Origin: AP-15 sp963701815
GTDB lineage: Bacteria > Pseudomonadota > Alphaproteobacteria > ATCC43930 > CGMCC-115725
Length of the DNA: 64,000 nt
Assembly (NCBI GenBank): GCA_963701815.1
Contig: CAVPBN010000050.1
Location: forward strand, 283,914 to 347,913
Direction: 5' to 3'
Positions 55,379-64,000 of the stretch are shown here, one piece after another; position 1 is the stretch's first letter; each line of letters begins with the position of its first letter. The notes under the pieces are model-generated. The model was not told the origin of the DNA, searched no databases, and saw nothing but the letters and a program-made list of their open reading frames with translations. The position numbers and the translations under genes were made by a program.

Positions 55379-57779
55379 ATGCGAGGTCCGCCGATATCTG
55401 TCGTCGACCGTACCGGACGGGATTTTCTGCCGAGCCGTCGCCTCTCCGTGGTCGGGGTCGCTCTTGTAATCGTCATCGTCGGCGCCGCCGGCCTCGGCAT
55501 GTGGAACCGGCGCGCAGACGCGATCGCACACGCCCGCCGCGAGATGGCCGATTTTGCCATCGTGTTGTCCGACCAAACGGCGCGCTCGATGCGCGTCGCC
55601 GACCTGGTCATGCAAGAAATCCGGGCCAAAATCGTTGCCGCCGCCGTAGCCGATCCCGCAGCTTTCGACCGGCTGATGGGCACTGCCGAAATGCATGTCT
55701 TTCTCGGGGACCGGCTGCGGAATCTTTCGGAAATCGACGCCGTTGCGGTGATCGGGGCCGGCGGCCGGCTCGTCAACAGCTCGCGGATCTGGCCGGCCGG
55801 CCAATCCGACCGCTCTGGGCGGGAATATTTCGAACATTTTCGCGACCGCGATGATCCCGATGTCTATGTCGGCGCCCCCGCCGATCGACAAAGACGCGGG
55901 CGCCCGGTCGTTCTCGATGGGGTGGCGTGTCGACGCGCCCGATGGCCGGTTTCTCGGCATCGTCCTGATTGCGGTCGACACCGAATACCTCGAGCAATTG
56001 TTCAGGGCGATCGCCGATCGGATGGGCGGCGCGATCGGCGTGTTCCGCCGCGACGGCGCCATCCTTGCCGGCTTCCCGCCTGCAGGCGGGAAGCCGGAAG
56101 CAGCGAAATTGTCGACGCAATCCTCGTTCTACCGGCTGCTCAAAAAGGGGGGCGGCACCAGCCGATCGTCAGCTGCGGTCGATGGGGCGCCGGGACTGAT
56201 CTCCGTCCGCCCGCTGCAACATTTTCCCGTTGTCGTCTGCGTCGCCCTCACCTTGGACGGCGTCCTGGCCGACTGGCGCCGGCAGTCGATTCTGGTCGCG
56301 GTCGGCGCTCTTGCCGTGGCGGCCGGATTTGCCGTGATGTTTCGAGCGCTCGTGACCAGGTCGCGCTCGCTCGAAAAATCCGAATACAGCTTGCGGCAGA
56401 GCGAGGCGCGGTTTCGCGATTTCGCGATGACCTCGTCGGACTGGTTCTGGGAGACCGACGAGCACAACCGGTTCAATTTTTTCTCGGATCAAATCGAAGC
56501 TTTTGGCATTTACCCCAAGCGGGACCTGGGACGGCGGCGGATCGATCTGGGGCTGGACGTCGATCGGGAGCCCGCCAAGTGGCGCGCGCACATGGCGGCG
56601 CTGCACCGACGCGAGCCGTTCCGCGACTTTGTCTATCCTGCCAGCATCGGCGGCGATCCGAACCATATCGTCTCGGTGAGCGGCAATCCGTTCTTCGACC
56701 CGACGGGACGGTTTCTCGGCTATCGCGGTTCGACGCGCGACATCACCGGCCAGGTTCTCGCCGATCGCAGCCTGCGGGAAGCGAAAGCTGCCGCGGAAGC
56801 CGCCAATTTCGCCAAATCGCATTTCCTCGCCAATATGAGCCACGAACTGCGCACGCCGCTGAACGCGATCCTCGGCTTCTCCGAGGTCCTCGAACACGAG
56901 ATCGCCGGACCTTTGCTGCCGCGCCAGCGGGAATATGTCGGCCTGATCCACCAGAGCGGCGATCATCTGCTCGATGTCATCAACGAGATCCTCGATCTCG
57001 CCCGGATCGAGGCGGGAAAGTTCGAGCTGCAGGAGGAAGAAGGGATCGATGCGCACCGGCTGATCGACCGCTGCATCGATTTGGTCAGGGGCCAGGCGGA
57101 GGCCGGGGCGCTGCGTCTGGCGGTGGAGATCGCGGACGACGTGCCGCTTTTGACGGCCGACCGCACGCGCCTTACCCAAATTCTGCTGAATGTCCTGTCG
57201 AACGCCGTCAAATTCACCGAACCGGACGGCTCGGTGACGCTGACGATGCGGCGCGCCGCCAACGGGGATGCCGAGTTCGAGGTGCAGGATACCGGTTTGG
57301 GCATGACGGCGGCGGAGATCGAAGTCGCGCTGGAGCCGTTTGGTCAGATCGATTCGGGTCTCGACCGGAGCCGCGCCGGCACCGGCCTCGGATTGCCCCT
57401 GGCCCGACGGCTTGCCGAGCTGCATGGCGGCTCGCTCGGAATCGCCAGCGAAAAGGGCGTCGGCACAATTGTCACCGTCATTCTGCCCGCGACCAGGGTG
57501 CGCACCGACGTCTCCATACCGGCGGTCGATCCGCAATGCGAGACAGGCCCGAACTCCGGCCGCCTCGGCGCCCGACCTGCGTTGACACTCTCCGCCGGCG
57601 GGGGCCCCTGCCGGCTTCCAGCCGCTGCCGCGAACCCGCCGCTCAAACCGTTCGGCATGCTATGCTCGTCGCCGAGATCGGATTTCGGAAATACGGACAA
57701 TTCGGCGGAGCGGACGGCATGGATCGCCAATACGAGACGGCTCGGGTCGAAGACCGCGGCGAAGGGCTGCTGCTGCTGA
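55379..57779 (+). CDS. Membrane sensor histidine kinase (PDC-PAS-HisKA-HATPase), one frame change
   Basis: It starts near 55379 (MRGPPISVVDRT), with TM1 SVVGVALVIVIVGAAGLGMW, then a periplasmic PDC-type sensor domain. Near 55885 the frame changes, and the rest reads GWRVDAPDGRFLGIVLIAVD, TM2 ILVAVGALAVAAGFAVMFRA and a PAS domain (FRDFAMTSSDWFWETDEHNR). The H-box is FLANMSHELRTPLNAILGFS (phospho-accepting His), and the ATPase has QILLNVLSNAVKFTEPDG, VQDTGLGMT and GTGLGLPLARRLAELHGGSL. After VTVILPATR the frame runs on about 90 codons into the next gene without homology, so the true stop is probably nearer 57500 and hidden by an indel. No response regulator is adjacent. Confidence 0.88.
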
Positions 57780-58513
57780 CCCTCGACCGTCCGGCGGTCG
57801 CGAACGCGATGAACACTCAGATGGGCCGCGATCTCCTCGCTTTCTTTGACGAGATCAACGCGGCGCCGGCGCTGGCCCGCGCGATCGTGATGACCGGCGC
57901 CGGCGACCGGGCGTTTTGCGCCGGCGGCGATCTGAAGGAGCGCCAAGGCATGAGCGACGCGGCCTGGCAGGACCAGCATCTGCTGTTCGAGCGCATGGTC
58001 CGCGCCTTTATCGCCTGCCCGGTGCCGGTGATCGGGGCGGTCAACGGCGCTGCCTATGCCGGCGGCTGCGAATTGGCGTTGTGCTGCGACTTCATCTATG
58101 CCGCGCCGGCGGCGCGTTTTGCGCTGACCGAGGTCACCCTCGGGATCATGCCCGGAGCCGGCGGCACACAGAACCTGCCGCGCGCGGTCGGCGAGCGGCG
58201 CGCCAAGGAGATCATCCTGACCGGTCGCCCGTTCACCGCCGCCGAGGCTCATGAATGGGGCATGGTCAACCGGGTGTGCGCACCGGGCCGGGTCGTCGAG
58301 GAGGCGCTGGAGACCGCCCGCCGGATCGCCGACAACGCCCCGATCTCGGTACGGCAGGCCAAGCACGCGATCCATTTCGGCATGCAGATCGACCTCGCCA
58401 GCGGTATGATGCTGGAAATCGAGGCCTACAACCGGATGGTCCCGACCGAGGACCGGCGCGAAGGCATCGCCTCGTTCAACGAAAAGCGCAAACCGCGCTT
58501 TACCGGCCACTGA
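57719..58513 (+). CDS. Enoyl-CoA hydratase/isomerase family protein
   Basis: A 264-aa crotonase-fold enzyme. It has LLLLTLDRPAVANAMNTQMG, the oxyanion loop RAFCAGGDLKERQGMSD, VPVIGAVNGAAYAGGCELAL, FALTEVTLGIMPGAGGTQNL (catalytic-type Glu in the usual place) and EWGMVNRVCAPG. The chain ends GIASFNEKRKPRFTGH. The start ATG 57719 overlaps the overlong histidine kinase frame. The MmgE/PrpD gene follows 35 bases later, so the two are probably co-transcribed. The exact acyl substrate is unknown. Confidence 0.9.
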   Translation: MDRQYETARVEDRGEGLLLLTLDRPAVANAMNTQMGRDLLAFFDEINAAPALARAIVMTGAGDRAFCAGGDLKERQGMSDAAWQDQHLLFERMVRAFIACPVPVIGAVNGAAYAGGCELALCCDFIYAAPAARFALTEVTLGIMPGAGGTQNLPRAVGERRAKEIILTGRPFTAAEAHEWGMVNRVCAPGRVVEEALETARRIADNAPISVRQAKHAIHFGMQIDLASGMMLEIEAYNRMVPTEDRREGIASFNEKRKPRFTGH

Positions 58514-58548
58514 ACCCGCGGCTCAACGAAGACTGGCAGGAGAACGCA

Positions 58549-59922
58549 ATGGACGGATCGACGGCAACCGGCCGCACCGAGGCGGCCGATCTGACCCGGG
58601 CATTGGCGCGGCGGGCGGCGGGCCTCGCCTGGGACGATTTGCCGATGCCGGTGCGCGAGGTCGCCCGGCAATGCGTGCTCGACTATCTGGGCTGCGCGAT
58701 CGCGGGCGCCGGCGATCGGCTGGTGCGTCTGCTGATCGACGAGATCGCCGAAGCCGGCGGCGCGGCGCAGGCCGGCATCGTCGGCGATCGGCTGCGGGTG
58801 CCCGCGGCAGCGGCGGCGCTGGTCAATGGCGCAGCCGGGCATGCGCTCGATTTCGACGACGTCAACGTCGCGATGCCGGGCCATCCTTCTGTGGCGATCC
58901 TGCCCGGTTTGCTCGCACTCGGCGAAAGCGCGGGCCGTTCCGGCCGCGAGGTGCTGACCGCCTTTGTCGCCGGCTATGAAACCGCCTGCCGGATCGGTAC
59001 GGCCCTGCTGCCCGGCCATTATCAGATCGGCTTTCACGCCACCGGCACGATCGGCTGTTTCGGCGCTGCGGCGGCCTGCGCCCGGCTGCTCGGCCTCGAC
59101 GCCGAGGCGACGGCCGTCGCGCTCGGCATCGCCGGGACCCAAGCGGCCGGGCTCAAATCGCAATTCGGCACGATGTGCAAACCCCTCCACGCCGGCAAGG
59201 CGGCGCAGAACGGATTGCTGGCGGCGCGGCTGGCGGCGCGCGGTTTTTCCAGCCGGCCCGACATCCTCGAATGCGTCCAGGGCTTTGCCATGACGCATGG
59301 CGCCGATTTCGCGCCGGAAGCGGCCCTCGCCACACCGGAGAACGGCTTTCATATCCTCGCCAATCTCTTCAAATACCATGCCGCCTGCTACTTCACCCAT
59401 GCACCGATCGAGTGCGCGCGCACACTGCGTCGCGAGCATTCGCTGGTCCCGGAGGCGGTCGCCGGCATGACCCTGCGGATCGATGCCGGCACCGACCGGG
59501 TCTGCAATATCGCGGTACCGGTGGATGGGTTGCAGAGCAAATTCAGCCTGCGCCAGACCGTGGCGATGACGCTGGCCGGGATCGATACGGCCAGCCTCGA
59601 CGCCTATGGCGAGACGAATGCGCTCGATCCGGGCCTGATCCGGCTGCGCGAACGGCTGCGGATCGACTTTCAGCAAGGCTGGCCGCAAACCCTCGCCGAA
59701 CTCGAGATCGAGACGACCGACGGCCGCCGCGTCGCCGCGCGCCACGACGCCGGTATCCCGGCCGCCGACATCGCCCGGCAAGGCCAGCGGCTGGCCGATA
59801 AATTCGACGCCCTGGTCGGGCCGACTCTCGGCCTGCCGCGCGCCCGCGAGCTGCGCGATACCATCGCAGGGCTCGACGCTCTCGGCGACATCGGCAGCCT
59901 GTGCCGGCTCGCCGCCCGGTAA
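58549..59922 (+). CDS. MmgE/PrpD family protein
   Basis: A 457-aa member of the family of 2-methylcitrate dehydratase, cis-aconitate decarboxylase and immune-responsive gene 1 relatives. It shows CVLDYLGCAIAGAGDRLVRL, VNGAAGHALDFDDVNVAMPG, HPSVAILPGLLALGESAGRS, GFHATGTIGCFGAAAACARL, FGTMCKPLHAGKAAQNGLLA and FKYHAACYFTHAPIECARTL (family His/Lys/Cys residues). AGGAGAACGCA precedes ATG 58549. No methylcitrate synthase or lyase is nearby, so a propionate role is not supported; activity is unassigned. Confidence 0.88.
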   Translation: MDGSTATGRTEAADLTRALARRAAGLAWDDLPMPVREVARQCVLDYLGCAIAGAGDRLVRLLIDEIAEAGGAAQAGIVGDRLRVPAAAAALVNGAAGHALDFDDVNVAMPGHPSVAILPGLLALGESAGRSGREVLTAFVAGYETACRIGTALLPGHYQIGFHATGTIGCFGAAAACARLLGLDAEATAVALGIAGTQAAGLKSQFGTMCKPLHAGKAAQNGLLAARLAARGFSSRPDILECVQGFAMTHGADFAPEAALATPENGFHILANLFKYHAACYFTHAPIECARTLRREHSLVPEAVAGMTLRIDAGTDRVCNIAVPVDGLQSKFSLRQTVAMTLAGIDTASLDAYGETNALDPGLIRLRERLRIDFQQGWPQTLAELEIETTDGRRVAARHDAGIPAADIARQGQRLADKFDALVGPTLGLPRARELRDTIAGLDALGDIGSLCRLAAR

Positions 59923-60010
59923 TGGTTCCGCCCCGGCGAGCGAACTGTTCCCGGCCGGGCGCCGGGCCTATCGTCGAGCGCTGCCCGCCAACCCCGGATC
60001 GGCGGTCGGG

Positions 60011-60658
60011 TCAGCGCTGCTGGGCGGCGATCGGGCGCACCAGGCCGAGATAGGGCGGCGCCCCGGCGGCGTTCGCCTCGATGACATCGGGCCGGTGCGG
60101 CGGCGCGGGAGCCATCGGCGCAGCGACCGACCCCGCCCCGCCGGCCGCCGATCCGCAATCGCCGGAATTCCGGGTGACGACACGCGGCGCCGCGCCGTTG
60201 CCCTGCGAGGTGATCGTCATGCTGCGGCTGCACACGCCGTTACCGCTCATCGTGGCGATAAAAGAGTAGCCCCGGCTGCCGGCCGGCAGATTGCCGAACG
60301 CCGCCTCGCCGAGCGGGCCGACGCCATAGCCGGGTTCGTTCGCCAACATCTCGGCCTGGCGCAACAAGCCTGCCGCCTGCCGGTCCATCTCAGCCGAGAT
60401 CCGTTCCATCGCCGCAAACGGCGAATTCGGGCCGAACATCGCCGGCATCGGCGCCCATGCCGAAATCCCGGACGGGCCGGGGGCAAACACGATTTGCGGC
60501 GCGACGTCGCCGGTGTAGTGGATCTCTTCGACGCCGCCGCCCGGCAACGCGATCGTCACCACATGGACAGCGGGACCCTGCGCCATCGCCGCGCCGGCAA
60601 GACCGGTCAAGGCCACCGCCGCGACGCCGGCAAGAAGTGCGGTACGGATCTTTCGCAT
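60011..60658 (-). CDS. Exported hypothetical protein
   Basis: A 215-aa protein with signal peptide (TALLAGVAAVALTGLAGAAM, cleavage after AMA-Q near residue 27). The mature part contains GGGVEEIHYTGDVAPQIVF, a Pro/Met/Ala-rich middle, a helical stretch ERISAEMDRQAAGLLRQAEM, and a C-terminal beta part with two Cys (GVCSRSMTITSQGNGAAP, NSGDCGSAAGG) that could form a disulfide. The end is Ala/Pro-rich. No family is recognised. The start could be ATG 60658 or 60664. Confidence 0.65.
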   Translation of the reverse strand: MRKIRTALLAGVAAVALTGLAGAAMAQGPAVHVVTIALPGGGVEEIHYTGDVAPQIVFAPGPSGISAWAPMPAMFGPNSPFAAMERISAEMDRQAAGLLRQAEMLANEPGYGVGPLGEAAFGNLPAGSRGYSFIATMSGNGVCSRSMTITSQGNGAAPRVVTRNSGDCGSAAGGAGSVAAPMAPAPPHRPDVIEANAAGAPPYLGLVRPIAAQQR

Positions 60659-60813
60659 CGCCATCCCCGTTTCGCTGAAGACAGATTGCATCGACCAATA
60701 TAGCGCGGGGGCCCGCGGCGATCGCCGCTGCGCAACGTCGCAGCACGACGGTTGCCGAAGTCCGGCTTTTCGGAAACCGGCCCGGCAATCCTTGCGCCCA
60801 AATTGGGCGCCGA

Positions 60814-61836
60814 CTATCGGTCAGACGTGTTGAGGGACAGGGCCGGCTTCATGTCGCCATGCACTTCGGCGACGATCTCGAACGAGCGTTTGCGTTTCGC
60901 GTGGTCGAAGATATTTGCCGTCACCATCAGTTCGTCGGCGGCGGTATGGCGGATGAAGTCGTCGAGGCCGCGGCGTACGGCGTCCGGTCCGCCGACGACC
61001 GCGCAGGAGAGCCCGTCATCCAAAATCGCGCGCATGTAAGGGTCGAGACGCGCTTCGAAATCCTCGATCGGCGGGGGGACGCGCCCGCGCCGGCCGGTCC
61101 GGTTGTTCAGCATCGACTGCTGCAACGACGAGAACAGAAACCGTGCTTCCTCGTCCGATTCGGCCGCGACGACGGTGAGCCCGAGCATGATGTTGGGACT
61201 GGCGAGCTGCGCCGACGGGCGGAACCGCTCGCGGTAGATCGCCATCGCCGGCATCATCATCGCCGGCGCGAAATGCGAGGCGAAGGCGAAGGGCAGACCC
61301 AGATACGCCGCCACCTGCGCGCCGTAGGTGCTGGACCCGAGGATCCAGATCGGCACCTCCAGCCCGGCGCCGGGGACCGCCTGCACCGCCTGGTCCGGTT
61401 CGGCCGGCTGGAAATAGGCCATCAGCTCGACGACATCCTGCGGAAAGTTTTCGGCGCCGCCGAGGAGCGCGCGGCGCACCGCACGGGCGGTGATCTGGTC
61501 CGACCCCGGCGCACGGCCGAGTCCCAGCTCGACCCGCCCGGGGTGGAGTGCCGCGAGGGTGCCGAACTGCTCGGCGATCAACAGCGGCGCGTGGTTCGGC
61601 AGCATGATGCCGCCGGCGCCGATCCGGATCGAATGGGTGCCGGCCGCGACATGGGCGAGCGCCACCGCGGTCGCGGCGCTGGCGATGCCCGGCAAATTGT
61701 GGTGCTCGGCCATCCAGAACCGCCGATAGCCGAGCGCCTCGACATGGCGGGCGAGGTCGAGCGAATTGCGCAGCGACTGCCCGGCGTCGCCGCCTTCGAC
61801 GATCGGCGAAAGATCGAGAACGGAGAGCGGAACCAT
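60814..61836 (-). CDS. LLM class flavin-dependent oxidoreductase
   Basis: A 340-aa luciferase-like monooxygenase of the YhbW/MsnO8 subgroup. It starts MVPLSVLDLSPIVEGGDAGQ, the typical opening (SVLDLSPI), then YRRFWMAEHHNLPGIASAAT, RIGAGGIMLPNHAPLLIAEQ, HPGRVELGLGRAPGSDQITA, WILGSSTYGAQVAAYLGLPF and FASHFAPAMM. It is an FMN-dependent enzyme; the substrate is unknown. It is monocistronic, read opposite to the thiolase-like gene. Confidence 0.9.
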   Translation of the reverse strand: MVPLSVLDLSPIVEGGDAGQSLRNSLDLARHVEALGYRRFWMAEHHNLPGIASAATAVALAHVAAGTHSIRIGAGGIMLPNHAPLLIAEQFGTLAALHPGRVELGLGRAPGSDQITARAVRRALLGGAENFPQDVVELMAYFQPAEPDQAVQAVPGAGLEVPIWILGSSTYGAQVAAYLGLPFAFASHFAPAMMMPAMAIYRERFRPSAQLASPNIMLGLTVVAAESDEEARFLFSSLQQSMLNNRTGRRGRVPPPIEDFEARLDPYMRAILDDGLSCAVVGGPDAVRRGLDDFIRHTAADELMVTANIFDHAKRKRSFEIVAEVHGDMKPALSLNTSDR

Positions 61837-62170
61837 CGGCTGACCATGCCACCGACTGCGGTCAAGGGGAAGCCGCTCGGGTCACTTTAAAAGCCTCAGG
61901 TGCGGGGCAAACGCGCGCAAAACGCCGATCCGCAACGAGCGCGCTGACGCGCGTTCTCCTCTCTTGAAAATCAGGGTGTTTCGATCGTGCGAGTAACGAT
62001 GGGTCCATAGGTTAAGAACGCTGCTGGCGAGATGTCGTCAGACCGTGCGGCGACTGTCTCGCACAGCTCCGGCGCCGAACTTGGAGAAAAAGCGAGGACG
62101 GGCGGCGATGAAGCGTGGATAATGACGCCAGCTGATCCACACCGAGCCTGGTCCCGCAGGGAGAACGCTG
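61837..62170. other. Intergenic region, divergent promoters expected
   Basis: About 330 bases between divergent LLM and thiolase-like genes. It should hold both promoters. A short GC palindrome (CGCGC-TGA-GCGCG like) lies near 61938-61955. I see no gene; open frames here are continuations of shadows. Confidence 0.4.
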
Positions 62171-63430
62171 ATGCCGTTGCCGAGAACCGAGGTGGACGCC
62201 ACCACCCCCAAATACCTGCGGGACAAATATGCGATCGTCGGGGTGGGGGAGACCACCTATACCCGCGGCTCGGGCAAGACGACGCGGGCGCTCGGCACCT
62301 GGGCGGTTCGCAATGCGATCCTCGATGCCGGGCTCACCGCCGCCGACATCGACGGCATGCTGTCCTATTCGGGCGGCGACTCGACTTCGGCGACGTTTAT
62401 CGCCGGCGATCTCGGCATCCGCCTCAATTTCTACATGGATGTGGTCGGCGGCGGCTCCTCGACCGAGGCGCTCGTCGGCATCGCCATCGGGCTGATCGAG
62501 GCCGGCTGCTGCAAGACGGTGGCGATCTTCCGCTCGATGAACGGCTATTCGCAGGTCAGGATCGGCGGCACCGGCGCGCGCTCGGCAGCGCCCGTCGCCG
62601 GCGACGCGCTGCACAACCGCGCCTATGGCTGGCAGAGCGCCGGGCAGAGCTTTGCCCCGACCTTTATGCGCCATATGTATGATTACGGCACCAAGCCCGA
62701 GCAGGTCGCCGCGGTCAAGGTGGCGCACAGCCATCACGCCTCGAACAATCCGAAGGCCTATTACAAGAAGCGCTTTACGGTCGACGACGTATTGTCGAGC
62801 CGGTTCATCTGCAAGCCGTTGCACCTGCTGGATTGCTGCGTCGAAACCGACAACGCGACCTCGGTCATCGTCACCTCGGCCGAGCGCGCCCGCGACATGA
62901 AGCAGCCCTTGGTGCTGATCCGCGGCGTCGTCGGCCGCTGTTCGAAACCGCGGCTCGACATGCATTACCAGCACGGGCCGATCTCGACCGTCGCCGGCCA
63001 TTACGCGGCCCGCATCCTGTGGCCGAATGCCGGGGTCGGGCCTGAAGATGTCGACATTACCGGCTCCTACGACGCTTTCACCTTTACGACGATGCTGCAG
63101 CTCGAGGATTACGGCTTCTGCAAAAAGGGCGAAGGCGGCCAGTACGTGTCGAGCGGGGCCATCCAGCTCGGCGGCCGGCGGCCCAACAACACCAGCGGCG
63201 GCCATCTCTGCGAGGGCTATACCCACGGCATGAACATGGTCATCGAAAACACCCGCCAACTGCGTCACGACGCCGACGATTCCTGTCCGGTCGGGGCTGA
63301 CGGCAAGCGCCGGCACACCTACGACTACCGCGAAGGCGGCTGCCGCCAGGTCAGGAATGTCGAAGTCAGCGCCAATCTCGGCTGGGCCAACCCGGCGACC
63401 GCGTCGTCGATGGTCATGCGCCGCGGTTGA
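62171..63430 (+). CDS. Thiolase-fold protein (SCP-x/lipid-transfer type)
   Basis: A 419-aa non-condensing thiolase-like protein. It has AIVGVGETTYTRGSGKTTRA, GLTAADIDGMLSYSGGDSTS, VGGGSSTEALVGIAIGLIEA, GCCKTVAIFRSMNGYSQ, HHASNNPKAYYKKRFTVDDV and VSSGAIQLGGRRPNNTSGGH followed by LCEGYTHGM (the conserved NTSGG-H block near the active site). The nucleophilic Cys of true thiolases is replaced by Ser/Gly (VGGGSSTEA). Such proteins always pair with a DUF35 OB-fold/zinc-ribbon partner, which follows 14 bases downstream; in other bacteria such pairs act in aldol cleavage of side-chain CoA esters. The substrate is unknown here. Confidence 0.9.
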   Translation: MPLPRTEVDATTPKYLRDKYAIVGVGETTYTRGSGKTTRALGTWAVRNAILDAGLTAADIDGMLSYSGGDSTSATFIAGDLGIRLNFYMDVVGGGSSTEALVGIAIGLIEAGCCKTVAIFRSMNGYSQVRIGGTGARSAAPVAGDALHNRAYGWQSAGQSFAPTFMRHMYDYGTKPEQVAAVKVAHSHHASNNPKAYYKKRFTVDDVLSSRFICKPLHLLDCCVETDNATSVIVTSAERARDMKQPLVLIRGVVGRCSKPRLDMHYQHGPISTVAGHYAARILWPNAGVGPEDVDITGSYDAFTFTTMLQLEDYGFCKKGEGGQYVSSGAIQLGGRRPNNTSGGHLCEGYTHGMNMVIENTRQLRHDADDSCPVGADGKRRHTYDYREGGCRQVRNVEVSANLGWANPATASSMVMRRG

Positions 63431-63444
63431 GAAGGAGAACGAAT

Positions 63445-63966
63445 ATGCCTATCCGCGGCGAATACCTTGGCATGGGGCTCACGGTCGACGATCTCAACGT
63501 CGAGAACCTCGAATATTTCCGTCATTGCGCCGGCCACGATTTTCACTTGCAGGCCTGCGCGCAATGCGGCCGGCTGCGCTACCCGCCGACCACCGCCTGC
63601 CCGTGGTGCATGAGCCTCGAATCGGCCTGGAAAAAGGTCGAGGGCAAAGGTGCCGTGCACTCCTACAGCGAGGTGCACCACGCAATCCAGCCGGCCTTTC
63701 GCGGTCACACGCCCTATCTGATCCTGCTGGTCGATCTCGACACGCAAAAGGGCGAGCCGACCGCCGAGGAAGCCCTGCGCGTCGCCGGTAATCTGACCAC
63801 CCCCGACGGCCGGCTGGCACCGCCCGAACTGGTCCGCAAGGTCGGCATCGGGACGCGGGTGCGCATGGTATTCAGCGACGTGGCCTCCGGCCTGGCGTTG
63901 CCGCAATGGACCATCGACGAGACCGCGACCCAGCCGGCAACCGTCTGGCGTTATCCGCAGGAATAA
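63445..63966 (+). CDS. OB-fold/zinc-ribbon protein (DUF35, thiolase partner)
   Basis: A 173-aa partner of the preceding thiolase-fold protein. The zinc ribbon is LQACAQCGRLRYPPTTACPW with C-x2-C, then CPWC (four Cys, about residues 36-54). The OB-fold reads GKGAVHSYSEVHHAIQPAF, TPYLILLVDLDTQKGEPT and GTRVRMVFSDVASGLALPQW. AAGGAG lies 8 bases before ATG 63445. The two proteins are expected to form one complex. Confidence 0.9.
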   Translation: MPIRGEYLGMGLTVDDLNVENLEYFRHCAGHDFHLQACAQCGRLRYPPTTACPWCMSLESAWKKVEGKGAVHSYSEVHHAIQPAFRGHTPYLILLVDLDTQKGEPTAEEALRVAGNLTTPDGRLAPPELVRKVGIGTRVRMVFSDVASGLALPQWTIDETATQPATVWRYPQE

Positions 63967-63970
63967 GATC

Positions 63971-64000
63971 GTGAGCAGCAGGGCATGGCAGGCCGGGGCC
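63971..64000 (+). CDS. Possible start of the next gene (partial)
   Basis: GTG 63971, five bases after the DUF35 stop, opens a frame (VSSRAWQAGA) that runs off the right edge. It is probably the next gene of the thiolase/DUF35 operon; ten codons do not allow a call. Confidence 0.3.
   Translation, partial: MSSRAWQAGA

Noticed and set aside
62012..63316. 434-codon minus-strand frame over the thiolase-like gene
   Set aside because: The plus strand encodes a complete thiolase-fold protein with a ribosome site and partner gene; the antisense frame shows no motifs.

Overview
The window is GC-rich chromosomal DNA of an alphaproteobacterium. The evidence is the ffs-dnaX-ybaB-recR order, clpS-clpA, an OpgC-type glucan succinylase, the prkA-yeaH-spoVR stress operon, a TPP-riboswitch-led thiOSG operon and many rhizobial/rhodospirillal-looking oxidoreductases. 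I cannot name the genus. There is no rRNA, no recognisable tRNA and no CRISPR array.

Left part (1-12.9 kb): a glycogen/trehalose pair (treZ and the start of a glycogen-debranching enzyme) is followed by a scar-like zone with an IS1182-type transposase remnant and a complete IS256-family element (3634-5055, perfect 22-bp terminal inverted repeats). Then come small membrane and GYD proteins, a Tat-exported amidohydrolase, a dioxygenase/acetyltransferase pair, a D-2-hydroxyacid dehydrogenase and a monomeric NADP-isocitrate dehydrogenase. Directly upstream of the latter lies the stop-broken 5' end of the unrelated dimeric isocitrate dehydrogenase, which suggests gene displacement in place.

Middle (12.9-40.3 kb): a LOG-family phosphoribohydrolase, AlkA glycosylase, rhomboid protease and thiG-thiS-thiO lie behind a TPP riboswitch. 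After them come a sugar/aminoglycoside-type phosphotransferase, scoAB, an opgC + two SGNH-hydrolase operon (envelope glucan modification), prkA-yeaH-spoVR, tsaD-gpsA, clpS-clpA, a FemAB-like protein, an exported protein, an HpcH/HpaI aldolase, a GT39-type glycosyltransferase and two D-2-hydroxyacid dehydrogenases, one of them broken.

Right part (40.3-64 kb): an AT-richer islet (40.28-41.92 kb) holds a modular protein with a Ntox44-like C-terminus and an overlapping membrane protein gene behind a good sigma70 promoter. This candidate toxin/immunity pair is the most novel item in the window. It is followed by recR-ybaB-dnaX-ffs, an ECF42-type sigma factor with its DGPF/YCII partner genes and a GST, nudC, an emrAB-type efflux pair with a divergent TetR, a tandem DUF427 protein, a sensor histidine kinase, and acyl-CoA-type genes (enoyl-CoA hydratase, MmgE/PrpD, LLM oxidoreductase, thiolase-like + DUF35).

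Caution: at least ten otherwise well-conserved genes, including the normally indispensable dnaX and tsaD, carry single-base frame changes. The pattern looks like sequencing/assembly indels rather than real pseudogenes, and those genes are annotated across the breaks.
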